Origin: an uncultured Ferrovibrio sp.
GTDB taxonomy: Bacteria > Pseudomonadota > Alphaproteobacteria > Ferrovibrionales > Ferrovibrionaceae
Assembly (NCBI RefSeq): GCF_937960835.1
Contig: NZ_CALGPC010000011.1
Coordinates: forward strand, 62,001 to 126,000
Reading direction: 5' to 3'
DNA length: 64,000 bases
Both the position numbers and the translations under genes were made by a program. Positions 44,157 through 52,577 of this stretch are shown piece by piece. The notes below the pieces were generated by a model. That model made no database searches. It saw nothing but the letters and a program-made list of their open reading frames with translations, and had not been told where the DNA came from. Numbering within the stretch: the first letter of the stretch is position 1; each line of letters begins with the position of its first letter.

Positions 44157-45920
44157 CTAGTCGAAACGCCGGCCGAAAAGTCCGCCAGTGTCGGTTGCGT
44201 CAGTGAGCTTGGTGTCCATCACATAGGATTGAATATCGAAGCCACGCTGAAAGCCCTCTTTGGGAAGAGCGTCGGAGTTCATCGTCACGATATATTGAAA
44301 TCCGGCCGCCTTGGCTCGTTCGGCGCCAAGTTGAAGCGCCTTAGCCACCTGCCGTTCGTCGACGCCGTCGAAAAGATGACTGTCGTGGATCAAGAATCCC
44401 GGACCACGTCCCTGTTTGATGCTGAGTTCCGTAAGCATCAGATCGAAACAGAATATTTGCATATTGGTGATCCCCTTACTGCGTTGCCCTTCGATATGAA
44501 CCTCGAACTGGGGACCGTTTCCGGTTTCAGAGATGGTGAGGTTGCCTGCCTTTTCATAGAGGGATTCAGATAGCGATTCGAAGGCGAGGATCGCCTCTCG
44601 AATGATTGCTTCGCGCTCATGGATATCGTCGCGCAGCGCCTTGGTCAGATTGGCCCGCTCGATATCCAACTCAGCTTTGGTGCTCTCTATCCGCTCTGCG
44701 GTGTCAAGGCGCTGTCGAAGACTTTCAACCTCCGCCTCGGCGCGACCGGCTTCCTCACGAAGACTTGTATAGTGTTCCAGCGCGCCGCCAGACCGTAGAA
44801 CGGTCATGATTTGACGCCGGCGGTGGTCTAGCTCCGTCGCGCGTTGGTCTCGCTGAGACATGCGCGCTTCTGCTGAAGCAATTTCAGCACTTAGATGCGC
44901 TCGGCGATTCTCGATGACGGTAAGGTGGAAGCGTTCAACCTCATCGAACCGACGGCGTACCACGTCGGGAAGTAGAACGCCGGCTTCGGCGTAGAGCTTG
45001 GTGACATCGCCAAGAGCCGGCGCATCTTCCTCGCTAAGTGATGCCCGAAGCTGTTGGAGCAGATCGCCATCCATCAAGTTCTCGACGTTCAGGGCGTCAA
45101 TCTGGCGCGTGATCTCATTGGCCTCACGCTCAAGTTCCTTGTACTCCGGTACAACCTCGAAATTACCGAGCTGCTCCCGGAGCCTCTGCGCCCTGGCTTC
45201 AGCGATCGTCAGGCGCGTGCGCAGGTCCGCTGCCTTGCCGAAAAAGCGGCCGAGATCGCCGCTACGAGCAGCCTTACGTAGCTCCTGCGCGACTTTTTCC
45301 TGCCCGCGTAATTCTTGAAATTTGCCAGGGATGGTCCAGTCCAACCCCAGGAGATAGCAGATCGAGACCTGCTGATCCCAAGTCTGCTGCATAATCGAAT
45401 GCTGCATCGGCTGTTGGAAGCCACCGCCAAGCTGTCGTCGCGCGAAGTAGGAAAACAGAGAACGGAAGGATGGATGAAAGCGATTGGTTTCATCGCCCCC
45501 CGACGCCGGCAAGCCGAACCAGAGAGCGCCCAGGTTCGCTTTCCAGTTCTCATTGGAGAGTTCGAAATGGCCGGCGCGCTCATCGAATTGCGGAGATACC
45601 GGCCAATCTTCGACCGCTCCATTCACGCTGATACGGCTCGGCTTTGAGCCGCTGCGTGCGGCCGAAACCGTTTCACCAGCGATATCGACAGCGACATCGA
45701 AGGTCCATGGCGACAGGACGTCCGAGCGAAAAATACTTTCTTTCCTGACATCAGCACCGAATAGGAAATGGACCAGCTCGACGAAGCTAGTCTTCCCGGC
45801 ACCGTTACGTGACTGACGATCTGTAGCACCCGCGCTTTTATCAGCGAGCAGGATATTCAATCCTGGTTTGAAGGTCAGAGTTTTGAAGGACGCGAGATCG
45901 CTGCCGATTCGTCGGATCAT
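44157..45920 (-). CDS. ABC-three-component (ABC-3C) system ATPase, DUF2326 type
   Basis: A 587-residue SMC/Rad50-like ATPase. Walker A is SRNGAGKTS (residues 37-45); a long coiled coil spans about 220-460; the C-terminal DUF2326 part has FCFDLMLTELSIKQGRGPGFLIHDSHLFDG with an acidic Walker B-like element (read LIHDSHLFDG). In ABC-3C conflict systems this ATPase is thought to sense invading nucleic acid and license the effector. It overlaps the middle component by 4 nt (ATGA), in an effector-middle-ATPase operon. Confidence 0.88.
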   Translation of the reverse strand: MIRRIGSDLASFKTLTFKPGLNILLADKSAGATDRQSRNGAGKTSFVELVHFLFGADVRKESIFRSDVLSPWTFDVAVDIAGETVSAARSGSKPSRISVNGAVEDWPVSPQFDERAGHFELSNENWKANLGALWFGLPASGGDETNRFHPSFRSLFSYFARRQLGGGFQQPMQHSIMQQTWDQQVSICYLLGLDWTIPGKFQELRGQEKVAQELRKAARSGDLGRFFGKAADLRTRLTIAEARAQRLREQLGNFEVVPEYKELEREANEITRQIDALNVENLMDGDLLQQLRASLSEEDAPALGDVTKLYAEAGVLLPDVVRRRFDEVERFHLTVIENRRAHLSAEIASAEARMSQRDQRATELDHRRRQIMTVLRSGGALEHYTSLREEAGRAEAEVESLRQRLDTAERIESTKAELDIERANLTKALRDDIHEREAIIREAILAFESLSESLYEKAGNLTISETGNGPQFEVHIEGQRSKGITNMQIFCFDLMLTELSIKQGRGPGFLIHDSHLFDGVDERQVAKALQLGAERAKAAGFQYIVTMNSDALPKEGFQRGFDIQSYVMDTKLTDATDTGGLFGRRFD

Positions 45921-46162
45921 GGAGCAGCCCTCCGAACCAAGCCACGATCGAACTCCAACGCACCAATTGTGTAAAGCAGGTCAAGCGAAAGAATGAACCA
46001 TTGATAGTCAATCGGAGCATTGGGTGTGTGGAGCGTCCGCCGTCCGCGCACCTCATCCCAAAGCCGAGATACAGTCATCGGTCGCTTTAGGATCTCAAGC
46101 ACCTCGGCGCCGACGCCGATGAGAGCACGATCAGGACGGACATGTTTCGTGGGCAGGATCAT
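45917..46162 (-). CDS. ABC-3C middle component (MC6-like)
   Basis: An 81-residue protein: MILPTKHVRPDRALIGVGAEVLEIL, then TVSRLWDEVR and YQWFILSLDLLYTIGALEFDRG match the small ABC-3C middle component that couples the ATPase to the effector (winged-helix-like). Overlaps both neighbours by 4 nt (ATGA at 45917-45920 and 46159-46162). Subtype number is from memory. Confidence 0.85.
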   Translation of the reverse strand: MILPTKHVRPDRALIGVGAEVLEILKRPMTVSRLWDEVRGRRTLHTPNAPIDYQWFILSLDLLYTIGALEFDRGLVRRAAP

Positions 46163-47070
46163 GACATGTCCACTGAGGCGACAGGGTCCTCAAAGATATC
46201 GCATTTATCGAAGAAATAAGCCAAGACGGCAAGCGCCGCGCCCTGGCGCTTCGGTTCGCCGTTCATGCCTGCATAATCCTGCAGGTGCTTGAAGATCATA
46301 TCGGCGGGAAGGTCGTACGCCTTCAGTTCGGCGTAGCGCTTCCGGAAAGCCTCGGCGATGCGTTCGCCGAGATCGGGCCTAGGACTCTTGCCAAAGAAAA
46401 TATCAACTAAGCCTGATTTGCGACGGCCCATGCGAAGCAAGAGACCGGACTCCTCGGAGAGTGCGTTCTTTTGGAGCTTTTCCAACGTGGGGGGCGTCAG
46501 CGGGGGATCGCCGACATTGGGCTCCTGACGCTGTAGGGCTTTAATGACAGGCACCAAATCAGCCATGACTAGGCGATCAACAATGGCGATCGATGCTGCG
46601 GGGCCAAACAGAGCCTGCAACGCAACTAAGTCGAGGCCCATGGTGAGCTTCAAGAGTTCTGGTTCCGACCACGTTTCAATGGTAATTGGCGCATGCGCCT
46701 GCCGCAGGCCGTCGATATGCCGCACTGCATTAGGCGGGAGGCCACGATCATCATTGTGGACAAAAATCCATTCCTCCATGTCCGTCTTCCAGTGGTCGCG
46801 GGCGCCGAGAAAGTCCTTGTCGATCTTGGCGATGAGTTCAGCTTCCTTCATCACGTCAGGGGCGTAGCATTGGAAGATGGACTTCGTGCTGATGCGCCGG
46901 CCGTCACACTTCAAGTCGCCATGAGGACCATAGGGACGCACCTCCTCGAAATCGGCGCCGAAGGCATAACCAGCCAGGAGAACGAACCATTCCTGAAATG
47001 CCGCTCCCCGTTTGGTGTGGAATGCCAACCGGAATCGGTCGACATAGATGGATCGTTGCAGTTCATCCAT
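46159..47070 (-). CDS. ABC-3C effector/C-terminal component with nuclease-like N-terminus
   Basis: A 303-residue first gene of the ABC-3C operon. The N-terminal 130 residues hold PYGPHGDLKCDGRRIST (D52) followed by SIFQCYAP (Q67), a spacing found in restriction-endonuclease-fold proteins (acidic residue, then Q-x-Y/K strand), with E27 as a possible additional ligand. The C-terminal half (PPTLEKLQKNALSEE, GERIAEAFRKRYAELK, LAVLAYFFDKCDIFEDP) is the ABC-3C-associated domain. Effector nuclease activity is inference. Confidence 0.8.
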   Translation of the reverse strand: MDELQRSIYVDRFRLAFHTKRGAAFQEWFVLLAGYAFGADFEEVRPYGPHGDLKCDGRRISTKSIFQCYAPDVMKEAELIAKIDKDFLGARDHWKTDMEEWIFVHNDDRGLPPNAVRHIDGLRQAHAPITIETWSEPELLKLTMGLDLVALQALFGPAASIAIVDRLVMADLVPVIKALQRQEPNVGDPPLTPPTLEKLQKNALSEESGLLLRMGRRKSGLVDIFFGKSPRPDLGERIAEAFRKRYAELKAYDLPADMIFKHLQDYAGMNGEPKRQGAALAVLAYFFDKCDIFEDPVASVDMS

Positions 47071-47256
47071 AGCGCGCCGTGCCCCCCTCGCACCGGCTAT
47101 TGTGTGCCGACCAGTCTCTGGTCTTCCGCCATGTCTGTTAAGCGCGCCCCAGTCGGGGGGTGCACAGCCGCATTCAGCAATCCCCGTTCACGCCACGTAA
47201 AGGCGCTGGTACGGCGAGCGACCGGAGCCCAGTTCTGCATCATCGCAAGGACCCAG

Positions 47257-47631
47257 TCAGGAGACTGCGACGCGGCGCCGGGCGTGCGGCTTCGGTGTCG
47301 CAGGTACGGCGTTGGCCGACATGTCACCCAAATACTGGAGGCGAACCGCCCGACGGTGGGGTAGCTTCACGACCAGTTCCAACTTCCCGCCGACAGCCTC
47401 GACGTAGCTGCGCAATGTCGACAAATACATGTCGGCTTGGTTTTCTATCTTGGAGACAGACGGTTGTTTGATCTTGAGGGCCGAGGCGACGTCGGCTTGA
47501 GCCTTTCCAGCAATCTGCCGAAGTTCACGGAGGCTTTCGACCGGGTGGCAGAGCGCTTGCTGTTGGGCTTCGACAGCGAACCGCCGCTTGGCCGGCAGTT
47601 TTGTGACAATATCCGAAAAGTTCCGAGCCAC
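47257..47631 (-). CDS. XRE-family antitoxin-like regulator
   Basis: About 124 residues from GTG 47631. RRFAVEAQQQALCHPVESLRELRQIAGKAQADVASALKIKQPSVSKIENQADMYLSTLRSYVEAVGGKLEL (in parts: LRELRQIAGKAQADVASAL, IKQPSVSKIENQADMYLSTL, RSYVEAVGGKLELVVKLP) is the HigA/MqsA-like XRE pattern. The ATG at 47769 cannot be the start because the promoter lies downstream of it. No HigB-like toxin is next to it; the ABC-3C operon begins 187 nt downstream, so it may regulate that operon. Confidence 0.78.
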   Translation of the reverse strand: MARNFSDIVTKLPAKRRFAVEAQQQALCHPVESLRELRQIAGKAQADVASALKIKQPSVSKIENQADMYLSTLRSYVEAVGGKLELVVKLPHRRAVRLQYLGDMSANAVPATPKPHARRRVAVS

Positions 47632-47740
47632 CCTTGATTTCTCCCCGAGGCTTCGTATCCGTCGTTCACATCCGGAGAACCGGTACGCTCCCGACGGCAC
47701 GCCCCGCAACCTGTCTCGATCTGGGCACATTCTCTTTGGT

Positions 47741-47769
47741 TGTATAGCTGTTAAGCTATGTACGGTCAA
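47741..47769 (-). promoter_or_regulatory. Sigma-70 promoter with palindromic operator for the XRE gene
   Basis: On the minus strand, TTGACC (47764-47769), 17-bp spacer and TATACA (47741-47746). The spacer contains the palindrome ATAGCT-GTTA-AGCTAT (47744-47759), which overlaps the -10 region, so bound repressor would block RNA polymerase. It fixes transcription start near 47735 and argues for GTG 47631 as the start. The upstream divergent unknown gene may be controlled too. Confidence 0.78.
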
Positions 47770-47842
47770 TATTGCCGAGGGGGCCTGAGGGTGTTAACCG
47801 GTCAGGCACTAGTGGACCGAAGTGGCAGCGCACTGGGGGGGA

Positions 47843-48556
47843 ATGACGATTGAAAGGGAAGAACAGGACGATGAGCCGGATGCACTGCCGCTGCACCTGG
47901 TGCTCAGAAAGCTGCCCTTATTCGATAACCTGTATCTCAATATGCAGGCCATGAACATCGGCGTAACGGACTTCGCACTCCAAGAGATGGAGGAGCATCT
48001 CTTGCGCCGATATATCGAGATCGAGCGCACGCCAACCATGGAAGCTGTCGTCGTATCGGCTTGGAGCCAGATGTGGATATTCGCACTCTACGAGCTGCTT
48101 CGGACATGGCGACGGAGGGCTAAGGAACTCATCGAGTACGGAGCGAAGCTGGCGGCCGCCTCGCCAGAGGCCCGCGCTGCCATCGTCAAGCAGAATGATG
48201 AGGCGCTAGTGAAGGCTGCTGCACTGACGATAGATGGCGCCCTTTATCATCGTCGGGCGTACGAGCGTATCGAGCAGGATCCTTCTACAATCGACCGACT
48301 GAAATCGGCATACGACGTGATCGCTCCCCAATATAGGTCAATTGAGGCGGTCCGGATCACGCTCGCGAAGCATGAAGTTCCAAAATCTGGCTTTCTGGCC
48401 CAAGCTCCCGGTTATGGCAGGATCGATATGGCGACCGGATCAATCTACTGGTCGATCATATTCAAGGACAATTCGCAGGCGATCATCTCGCGCAGAGGAA
48501 TTGCGGACGGCATTCGAGAGCTGAGCCTGAGGCTTGATGCTGTGTCAGACGCCTGA
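47843..48556 (+). CDS. Unknown island protein, about 237 aa
   Basis: Divergent from the XRE regulator. ATG 47843 follows a G-run; GTG 47822 is an alternative. Mostly helical: LHLVLRKLPLFDNLYLNMQAMN, then SQMWIFALYELLRTWRRRAKELIEYG, KAAALTIDGALYHRRAYER; a C-terminal segment with GSIYWSIIFKDNSQAIISRRGIAD may be a beta-rich domain. No family recognised. Sharing an operator region with an antitoxin-like regulator makes a toxin or defence role worth testing. Confidence 0.6.
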   Translation: MTIEREEQDDEPDALPLHLVLRKLPLFDNLYLNMQAMNIGVTDFALQEMEEHLLRRYIEIERTPTMEAVVVSAWSQMWIFALYELLRTWRRRAKELIEYGAKLAAASPEARAAIVKQNDEALVKAAALTIDGALYHRRAYERIEQDPSTIDRLKSAYDVIAPQYRSIEAVRITLAKHEVPKSGFLAQAPGYGRIDMATGSIYWSIIFKDNSQAIISRRGIADGIRELSLRLDAVSDA

Positions 48557-48594
48557 GACTGCGACTCGCAACCGGAGATTCGGGCAGATCATGA

Positions 48595-48765
48595 TTATGG
48601 ACACCTGCCGCGCGCGGTATCGCCTGTGAGTCGATCAAGGCACACCCAGGAATAATCGCTCAATCTTTTGATTTCGTATCGGCCGAGCAGCAACAGCGCG
48701 ACGAACGCGCCGCTTGCGAAGGCGATGCCCAGGTGCAGCAGTGGTGAGCGAAATAAGGCGTGCAT
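48595..48765 (-). CDS. Small membrane protein, 56 aa
   Basis: Below usual ORF cut-offs. MHALFRSPLLHLGIAF and ASGAFVALLLLGRYEIKRL include one hydrophobic helix of about 20 residues, followed by a polar tail. No ribosome site is obvious. It is the only plausible coding sequence in this stretch and lies in leftward orientation like the surrounding phage-type genes. Confidence 0.4.
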   Translation of the reverse strand: MHALFRSPLLHLGIAFASGAFVALLLLGRYEIKRLSDYSWVCLDRLTGDTARGRCP

Positions 48766-49464
48766 ACGCGAAACAGTACCCAGGCATTTCTAGTTTTCAA
48801 GCCGAGAGCGCGTGCACGGAGGAGACCATAATCAGCTTGCGGACGATTGGACGGGTGTTAATTGAGGTCGCGATGCTGAACTTGTGGTCGGATGACGGAC
48901 CGATTAGATTCACTTGCCGGGGGCGAGATGTGGCAATTCCAAGCTTGGTAGTGGCCCTTCGAGCGCAAGCCCTCCACGAGATACCCGCGGCGCCTTGCTC
49001 CAAGCACCGAAACCGATAGACTGCTATCCTCGTTGGGAGCGGTTTCCAACTCAGAGTTCCTCGACAGCCTTGCTGCAGGCCCTCCAGGCACACCGACCCC
49101 TGGGCTCCCGACGCGGGCGCTGGCGGTGCCTTCTCTGCTGCCACCGATGGCTTCATCGGGGGCCAACCGGGCACGAATCCCCGGACCGCCAGCATCCCTG
49201 TCGAACGTGAAATCGCAGTGGAACCGGCCGTCATGCCGTCCCGCCGTGCGGCGCCCGAGAAGCGCGTTTGGAGTATCGGCGGTGCGTGGACCCACCAAGC
49301 TCAGTCGGCCTCACTTGTGGTGTCGTATACGACGGGAGAACGGTCAGCCGAGCACCCGCGGTGCCCCCGGCCGCCGGCTGGCGGCAGATTCCGCCGAAAG
49401 TGCACCCTCGATCGAGCGCCGCCCGGCCGCGGCGAGCGCTCAGCAGCGCAAAGATGGGCTCGGG
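48766..49464. other. Island region without a recognisable gene
   Basis: About 700 bp. Overlapping frames exist on both strands but none has a conserved look, a ribosome site or a partner. It may be a decayed gene or spacer between the phage-type block and the cargo block. Confidence 0.4.
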
Positions 49465-49944
49465 TCAGTGCCCTTCGGGAGCATCAGTGACGCCCAGTAG
49501 TTCGCGCAGCTCGGCGTCGATCTGCTCCGGGGTCGCCTCGTAGGTGGCGACCGCGCCTGAGTGCTTGACCCGCTGCTGGTTGGTATATACGTCGCCACAT
49601 TCCTTTGCGGCCTGTTCCAGCAGTTGGGCGGCCAGGGCGTAGTTGCCCCGCGCCTTCGCCCGCTGCTCCATGTCGTTCAACTCGCGAAGGCGAAATATGC
49701 GCTGTGCAATCGGAATCTCCGCCGTGTCCTTGAGGAACTGCTTCCGGGTCGCATCGAACAGATCCCGCCATTTCTGCGGGACTCTGTCGCCGTGGGATCC
49801 ATAGGGGGCGTAATCGAACACCTGCCGGCGGTCCAGCTTGATCCCGAGTTTTTCGCCGACGATCTCGACGACCTCTGAGGGCGTTCGATAGCACGCCAAT
49901 TCCATGACAATCAGGCGCTTAGTAGCTTCATCTAGTTTTGCCAT
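49465..49944 (-). CDS. DUF2280 phage protein (terminase-small-subunit-like)
   Basis: A 159-residue protein: AKLDEATKRLIVMELACYRTPSEVVEIV, FDYAPYGSHGDRVP and QKWRDLFDATRKQFL are the DUF2280 signature (in parts). The family is found in phages and prophages near packaging genes and is often treated as terminase small subunit-like. No large terminase follows here. It starts at 49944 and shares one base with the stop of the HGG gene (TGATG). Confidence 0.8.
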   Translation of the reverse strand: MAKLDEATKRLIVMELACYRTPSEVVEIVGEKLGIKLDRRQVFDYAPYGSHGDRVPQKWRDLFDATRKQFLKDTAEIPIAQRIFRLRELNDMEQRAKARGNYALAAQLLEQAAKECGDVYTNQQRVKHSGAVATYEATPEQIDAELRELLGVTDAPEGH

Positions 49945-50192
49945 CACTCGCAGTTCCGTCGGGTTGGTGTCGGTCTTGACTTGTCTGCCTCGCGCGGCTG
50001 GTTCCGCGCCCTCCATTGCAGATAGCCGGCGTGCAAGGCTTGCATGGAGCGAGTTTTGCCCTCTGGCGTCTTCGGCCCCGTGGATAGCCCGCCGTGCAGC
50101 TTGCAACGATTGCGCCCGCGTACGATGGGCGCCTGGCAAGGCACGCCGCCCCTGGTCTTCGCTCCGCAGCGCTGCTTAACGTCCGCCGGCAT
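49944..50192 (-). CDS. HGG-motif phage protein
   Basis: An 82-residue basic protein. CGAKTRGGVPCQAPIVRGRNRCKLHGGLSTGPKT (parts CGAKTRGG, CKLHGGLSTGPKTPEGK) carries the paired Cys and the HGG-x-STG-xx-T motif of a small zinc-binding-like family seen near DUF2280 or terminase genes. It is coupled to the DUF2280 gene. Confidence 0.75.
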   Translation of the reverse strand: MPADVKQRCGAKTRGGVPCQAPIVRGRNRCKLHGGLSTGPKTPEGKTRSMQALHAGYLQWRARNQPREADKSRPTPTRRNCE

Positions 50193-50292
50193 CGTGATCG
50201 CTCCTAGCCCATGACGCGCGCACGCGCCTGTGCGCGTACTGGTCTGGAAAGCCAGCGCCTCGCAGCCAGGCGCGCCATTGCACGGTGCATCG

Positions 50293-50586
50293 CTAGCTGT
50301 CCTTCGCCATCTCCAGCAGCCGGCCGGAGAGATGGCGCAGCGTTCGGCGCAGCATGAGGATAGTCTTGACGTAGTGGGGAACCGGCGTGCGGCCGTTCAT
50401 CCAGCGCCAGATCGTTGACCGGTCGGCTCCCGTCAGGTCGGCAAGGAGGGCCGGCGATATCGAGAGATCGTGCATCTCCGCGCGCAGGTCGAAGTCATCG
50501 CCGTCGAGATCGGCCGCGGCGGCCTCCCGGGCAACGGCCTGTGCCTCAGCGGCGGCATTGGCTGGGTCGCGTTGCTCGTCCGTCAT
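50293..50586 (-). CDS. Small HTH protein
   Basis: 97 residues from ATG 50586, with GGAGA upstream. An acidic, Ala-rich N-terminus is followed by SPALLADLTGADRSTIWRWMNGRTPVPHYVK, a helix-turn-helix of XRE/CI type (read STIWRWMNG as recognition helix). Likely a phage or satellite regulator. Frame upstream of 50586 is not supported. Confidence 0.65.
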   Translation of the reverse strand: MTDEQRDPANAAAEAQAVAREAAAADLDGDDFDLRAEMHDLSISPALLADLTGADRSTIWRWMNGRTPVPHYVKTILMLRRTLRHLSGRLLEMAKDS

Positions 50587-50667
50587 CGATCGTTCTCCAA
50601 CGGGACCTTTGAGGCTAGGCTCGTGCGGTCGTTCGCCGGCAGGATGCGGCATCGGCTTCACTCCGGC

Positions 50668-51672
50668 TCATGCCGCCTTGCCGGTCGGCTGCTGGTGCGT
50701 GACCCGGAACTGGTCGCCAAACACCTGCCGAAGCTGCGACGAAAACTGCTGCCGGATGTAGTCGGCGATGAACTTGCTCGGAGCGACAAGCGTGATCCGG
50801 TCGTCGCTCTCGATCGCGCGAACGCGCGTGAACCACGAGCGCAGCGCCGATGGATCGAACTCGCGCGCCAGCTTCGGCAGCCAGGGCTCAAGGCTCGGGT
50901 CGAACTCGACCGGGGTTGACGTCGCACCCGTCTGCTTGTGGCCGACGGCTGGTCTGCCCTCCTGCAGAACCTTCCGCACTCGGTTGCGCCACGTTCCTTC
51001 CCAATCAAGCTTCACGCCATCCTTGCCAGCGACGCCGCACCAGTAATCGCGGAACCGCTCCCACTCAGCCTGCGGATCTGGATGGCCTTCCGCCTTCGCC
51101 CATAGGGCCCAACGTTCCGGTAGCTCCATGTCAGCGGTCAGGCGGGTGCCGCGCTTGGTCTTGTCCTTGCCCCGATCCTGCTGCTGATCATCGCCCACGA
51201 GGACGAGCGCCGGAGGCGCCCCATCCCGAAGGGATGTAGATTCTTCTCTGTTCTCATCTCCTCTGTTCTTATCTGTCGTGACATCGCGTGACGTTCCGTG
51301 ACCGTGCGTGACATCAGTGCGATCAACCGCTTCCTTCTCGCGCTCGCGTTGCCGCCGCTTACGCTCGGCGGCCGTGTTATCCTCTCGTTTCGGCTGGCGT
51401 TTCTCCCAATTGGTCAGCCGGTCACCCTCCAGGGTCTTGCCCTGCATGGCGTCGTAGATCGCCTTGACCTGTTCAGGCTCCATGTCCAAACCGGCCGCCA
51501 CATCCTCGGCATTCCAGCCGACGAGGTACCCCCGATTTTCAGCCTGGCTCGCGCACTCCAGCATTGCCGCCCAGACTGCAATCACGTCACGCAATGTCAC
51601 GCCTGCGCGCTTAGCGACAACCCGCCATTTGGGGTCGGTGACCGTCCCGTGGTGCCAGCGAAACCACTCCAT
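50668..51672 (-). CDS. Phage-type replication protein with DnaA-N-like C-terminus
   Basis: A 334-residue protein. The N-terminus (FRWHHGTVTDPKWRVVAKRAG) resembles the DUF1376/replication-initiator type; the middle is charged and low complexity; the C-terminus (DPSALRSWFTRVRAIESDDRITLVAPSKFIADYIRQQFSSQL in parts: SALRSWFTRVRAI, APSKFIADYIRQQF) matches the DnaA N-terminal helicase-loading domain. It likely recruits the host helicase to the element origin. No adjacent loader ATPase was seen. Confidence 0.75.
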   Translation of the reverse strand: MEWFRWHHGTVTDPKWRVVAKRAGVTLRDVIAVWAAMLECASQAENRGYLVGWNAEDVAAGLDMEPEQVKAIYDAMQGKTLEGDRLTNWEKRQPKREDNTAAERKRRQREREKEAVDRTDVTHGHGTSRDVTTDKNRGDENREESTSLRDGAPPALVLVGDDQQQDRGKDKTKRGTRLTADMELPERWALWAKAEGHPDPQAEWERFRDYWCGVAGKDGVKLDWEGTWRNRVRKVLQEGRPAVGHKQTGATSTPVEFDPSLEPWLPKLAREFDPSALRSWFTRVRAIESDDRITLVAPSKFIADYIRQQFSSQLRQVFGDQFRVTHQQPTGKAA

Positions 51673-51677
51673 CGCTC

Positions 51678-52556
51678 TTACGCCTGCTGGTTCGGGACGA
51701 ACACGATCCGACCGAGGTCAGAGTCGAACACATACTGGCCGCCATAGGTGCGCGGATCGAACCGCTGGCCAGGCGTCGGCCGTGCCGGCTGGTTCTGCAA
51801 GTAGGCCATGTTCTCGTCAGTCAGCAGGCCGCGCCCGGTGCCGGAATAGTTCTGGTTGATAATGTCCTGCCGGCTCCGAATGGCGCGCTCGTAGGCCTCG
51901 CCGGAATCCTCGGCCGCCATGCCCTTGATCAATCCCTGGGCGCCTCCGCTGACCACGTTCCCGACAAGGGTCTGGTTGCGTTCCATCCATTTGAGCAGTC
52001 CGCCCGAGGCCGACGGTGAGTAACCGCCGTGTGGCGGGGCTGGCGGTGCGGAACCGAGTGGCCCAACTTGCACGCCAGCGGCGCCGCCAGGTTGGCTCGA
52101 TACCATCGCGCCCGTACCGATATTGTCTGCCGTCGGGGTCTCCAGTGGACCGACATTGGTCGCGGCTTCGCCGGCCGGCGCTTCGTTCAGGCCGGAGAGC
52201 GGATCGGTGTTCATGCCGAGGCCACCCATGACGCCGCCAGTGACCGCGCCACCCAGCGCGCCCATCTGCATGCCCTTGGTGACGCTGCCGCCCGTCAACG
52301 CCGATGTCGCAACACCGATAGCCGCACCGTAGCCCGCTTGCGTCAGGGCTCCGGTGAGCACATTGCTTAAGACACCTGTCGCTCCCATTTTGGCCGTGAG
52401 GCTCGAAATAGCCGCGCCCCAGGTCGGCATCGCACCGAGCGCCGCGCCCGCCGTGAATACGACGGCCCCGACCGCCAGCACTGCCGGAAGGACTTTCTTC
52501 ACAGCCTTGGCGACCTTGTTGAAGACCTTCGTGACCCCTTTGAACACCTTGCTCAT
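51678..52556 (-). CDS. Virion-type protein (podovirus internal/DNA-transfer-like)
   Basis: A 292-residue protein: a basic amphipathic start (FKGVTKVFNKVAKAVKKVL) leads to an AVGAVVFTAGAAL hydrophobic stretch, a long Gly/Ala-rich stretch (GALTQAGYGAAIGVATSAL) and a C-terminus with QNYSGTGRGLLTDEN and RFDPRTYGGQYVFDS. This layout is common in small phage structural or ejection proteins. A single virion-type gene without capsid genes is odd. A good GAGGGAG ribosome site precedes ATG 52556. Confidence 0.65.
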   Translation of the reverse strand: MSKVFKGVTKVFNKVAKAVKKVLPAVLAVGAVVFTAGAALGAMPTWGAAISSLTAKMGATGVLSNVLTGALTQAGYGAAIGVATSALTGGSVTKGMQMGALGGAVTGGVMGGLGMNTDPLSGLNEAPAGEAATNVGPLETPTADNIGTGAMVSSQPGGAAGVQVGPLGSAPPAPPHGGYSPSASGGLLKWMERNQTLVGNVVSGGAQGLIKGMAAEDSGEAYERAIRSRQDIINQNYSGTGRGLLTDENMAYLQNQPARPTPGQRFDPRTYGGQYVFDSDLGRIVFVPNQQA

Positions 52557-52577
52557 TGCTGGCTCCCTCTGCTGCGA

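Noticed and set aside
47097..47327. 76-aa frame between the XRE gene and the ABC-3C operon
   Set aside because: No family, no ribosome site, overlaps the XRE 3' end; treated as spacer.
48797..49298. 145- and 146-aa minus-strand frames
   Set aside because: Mutually overlapping, no conserved look, no ribosome site.
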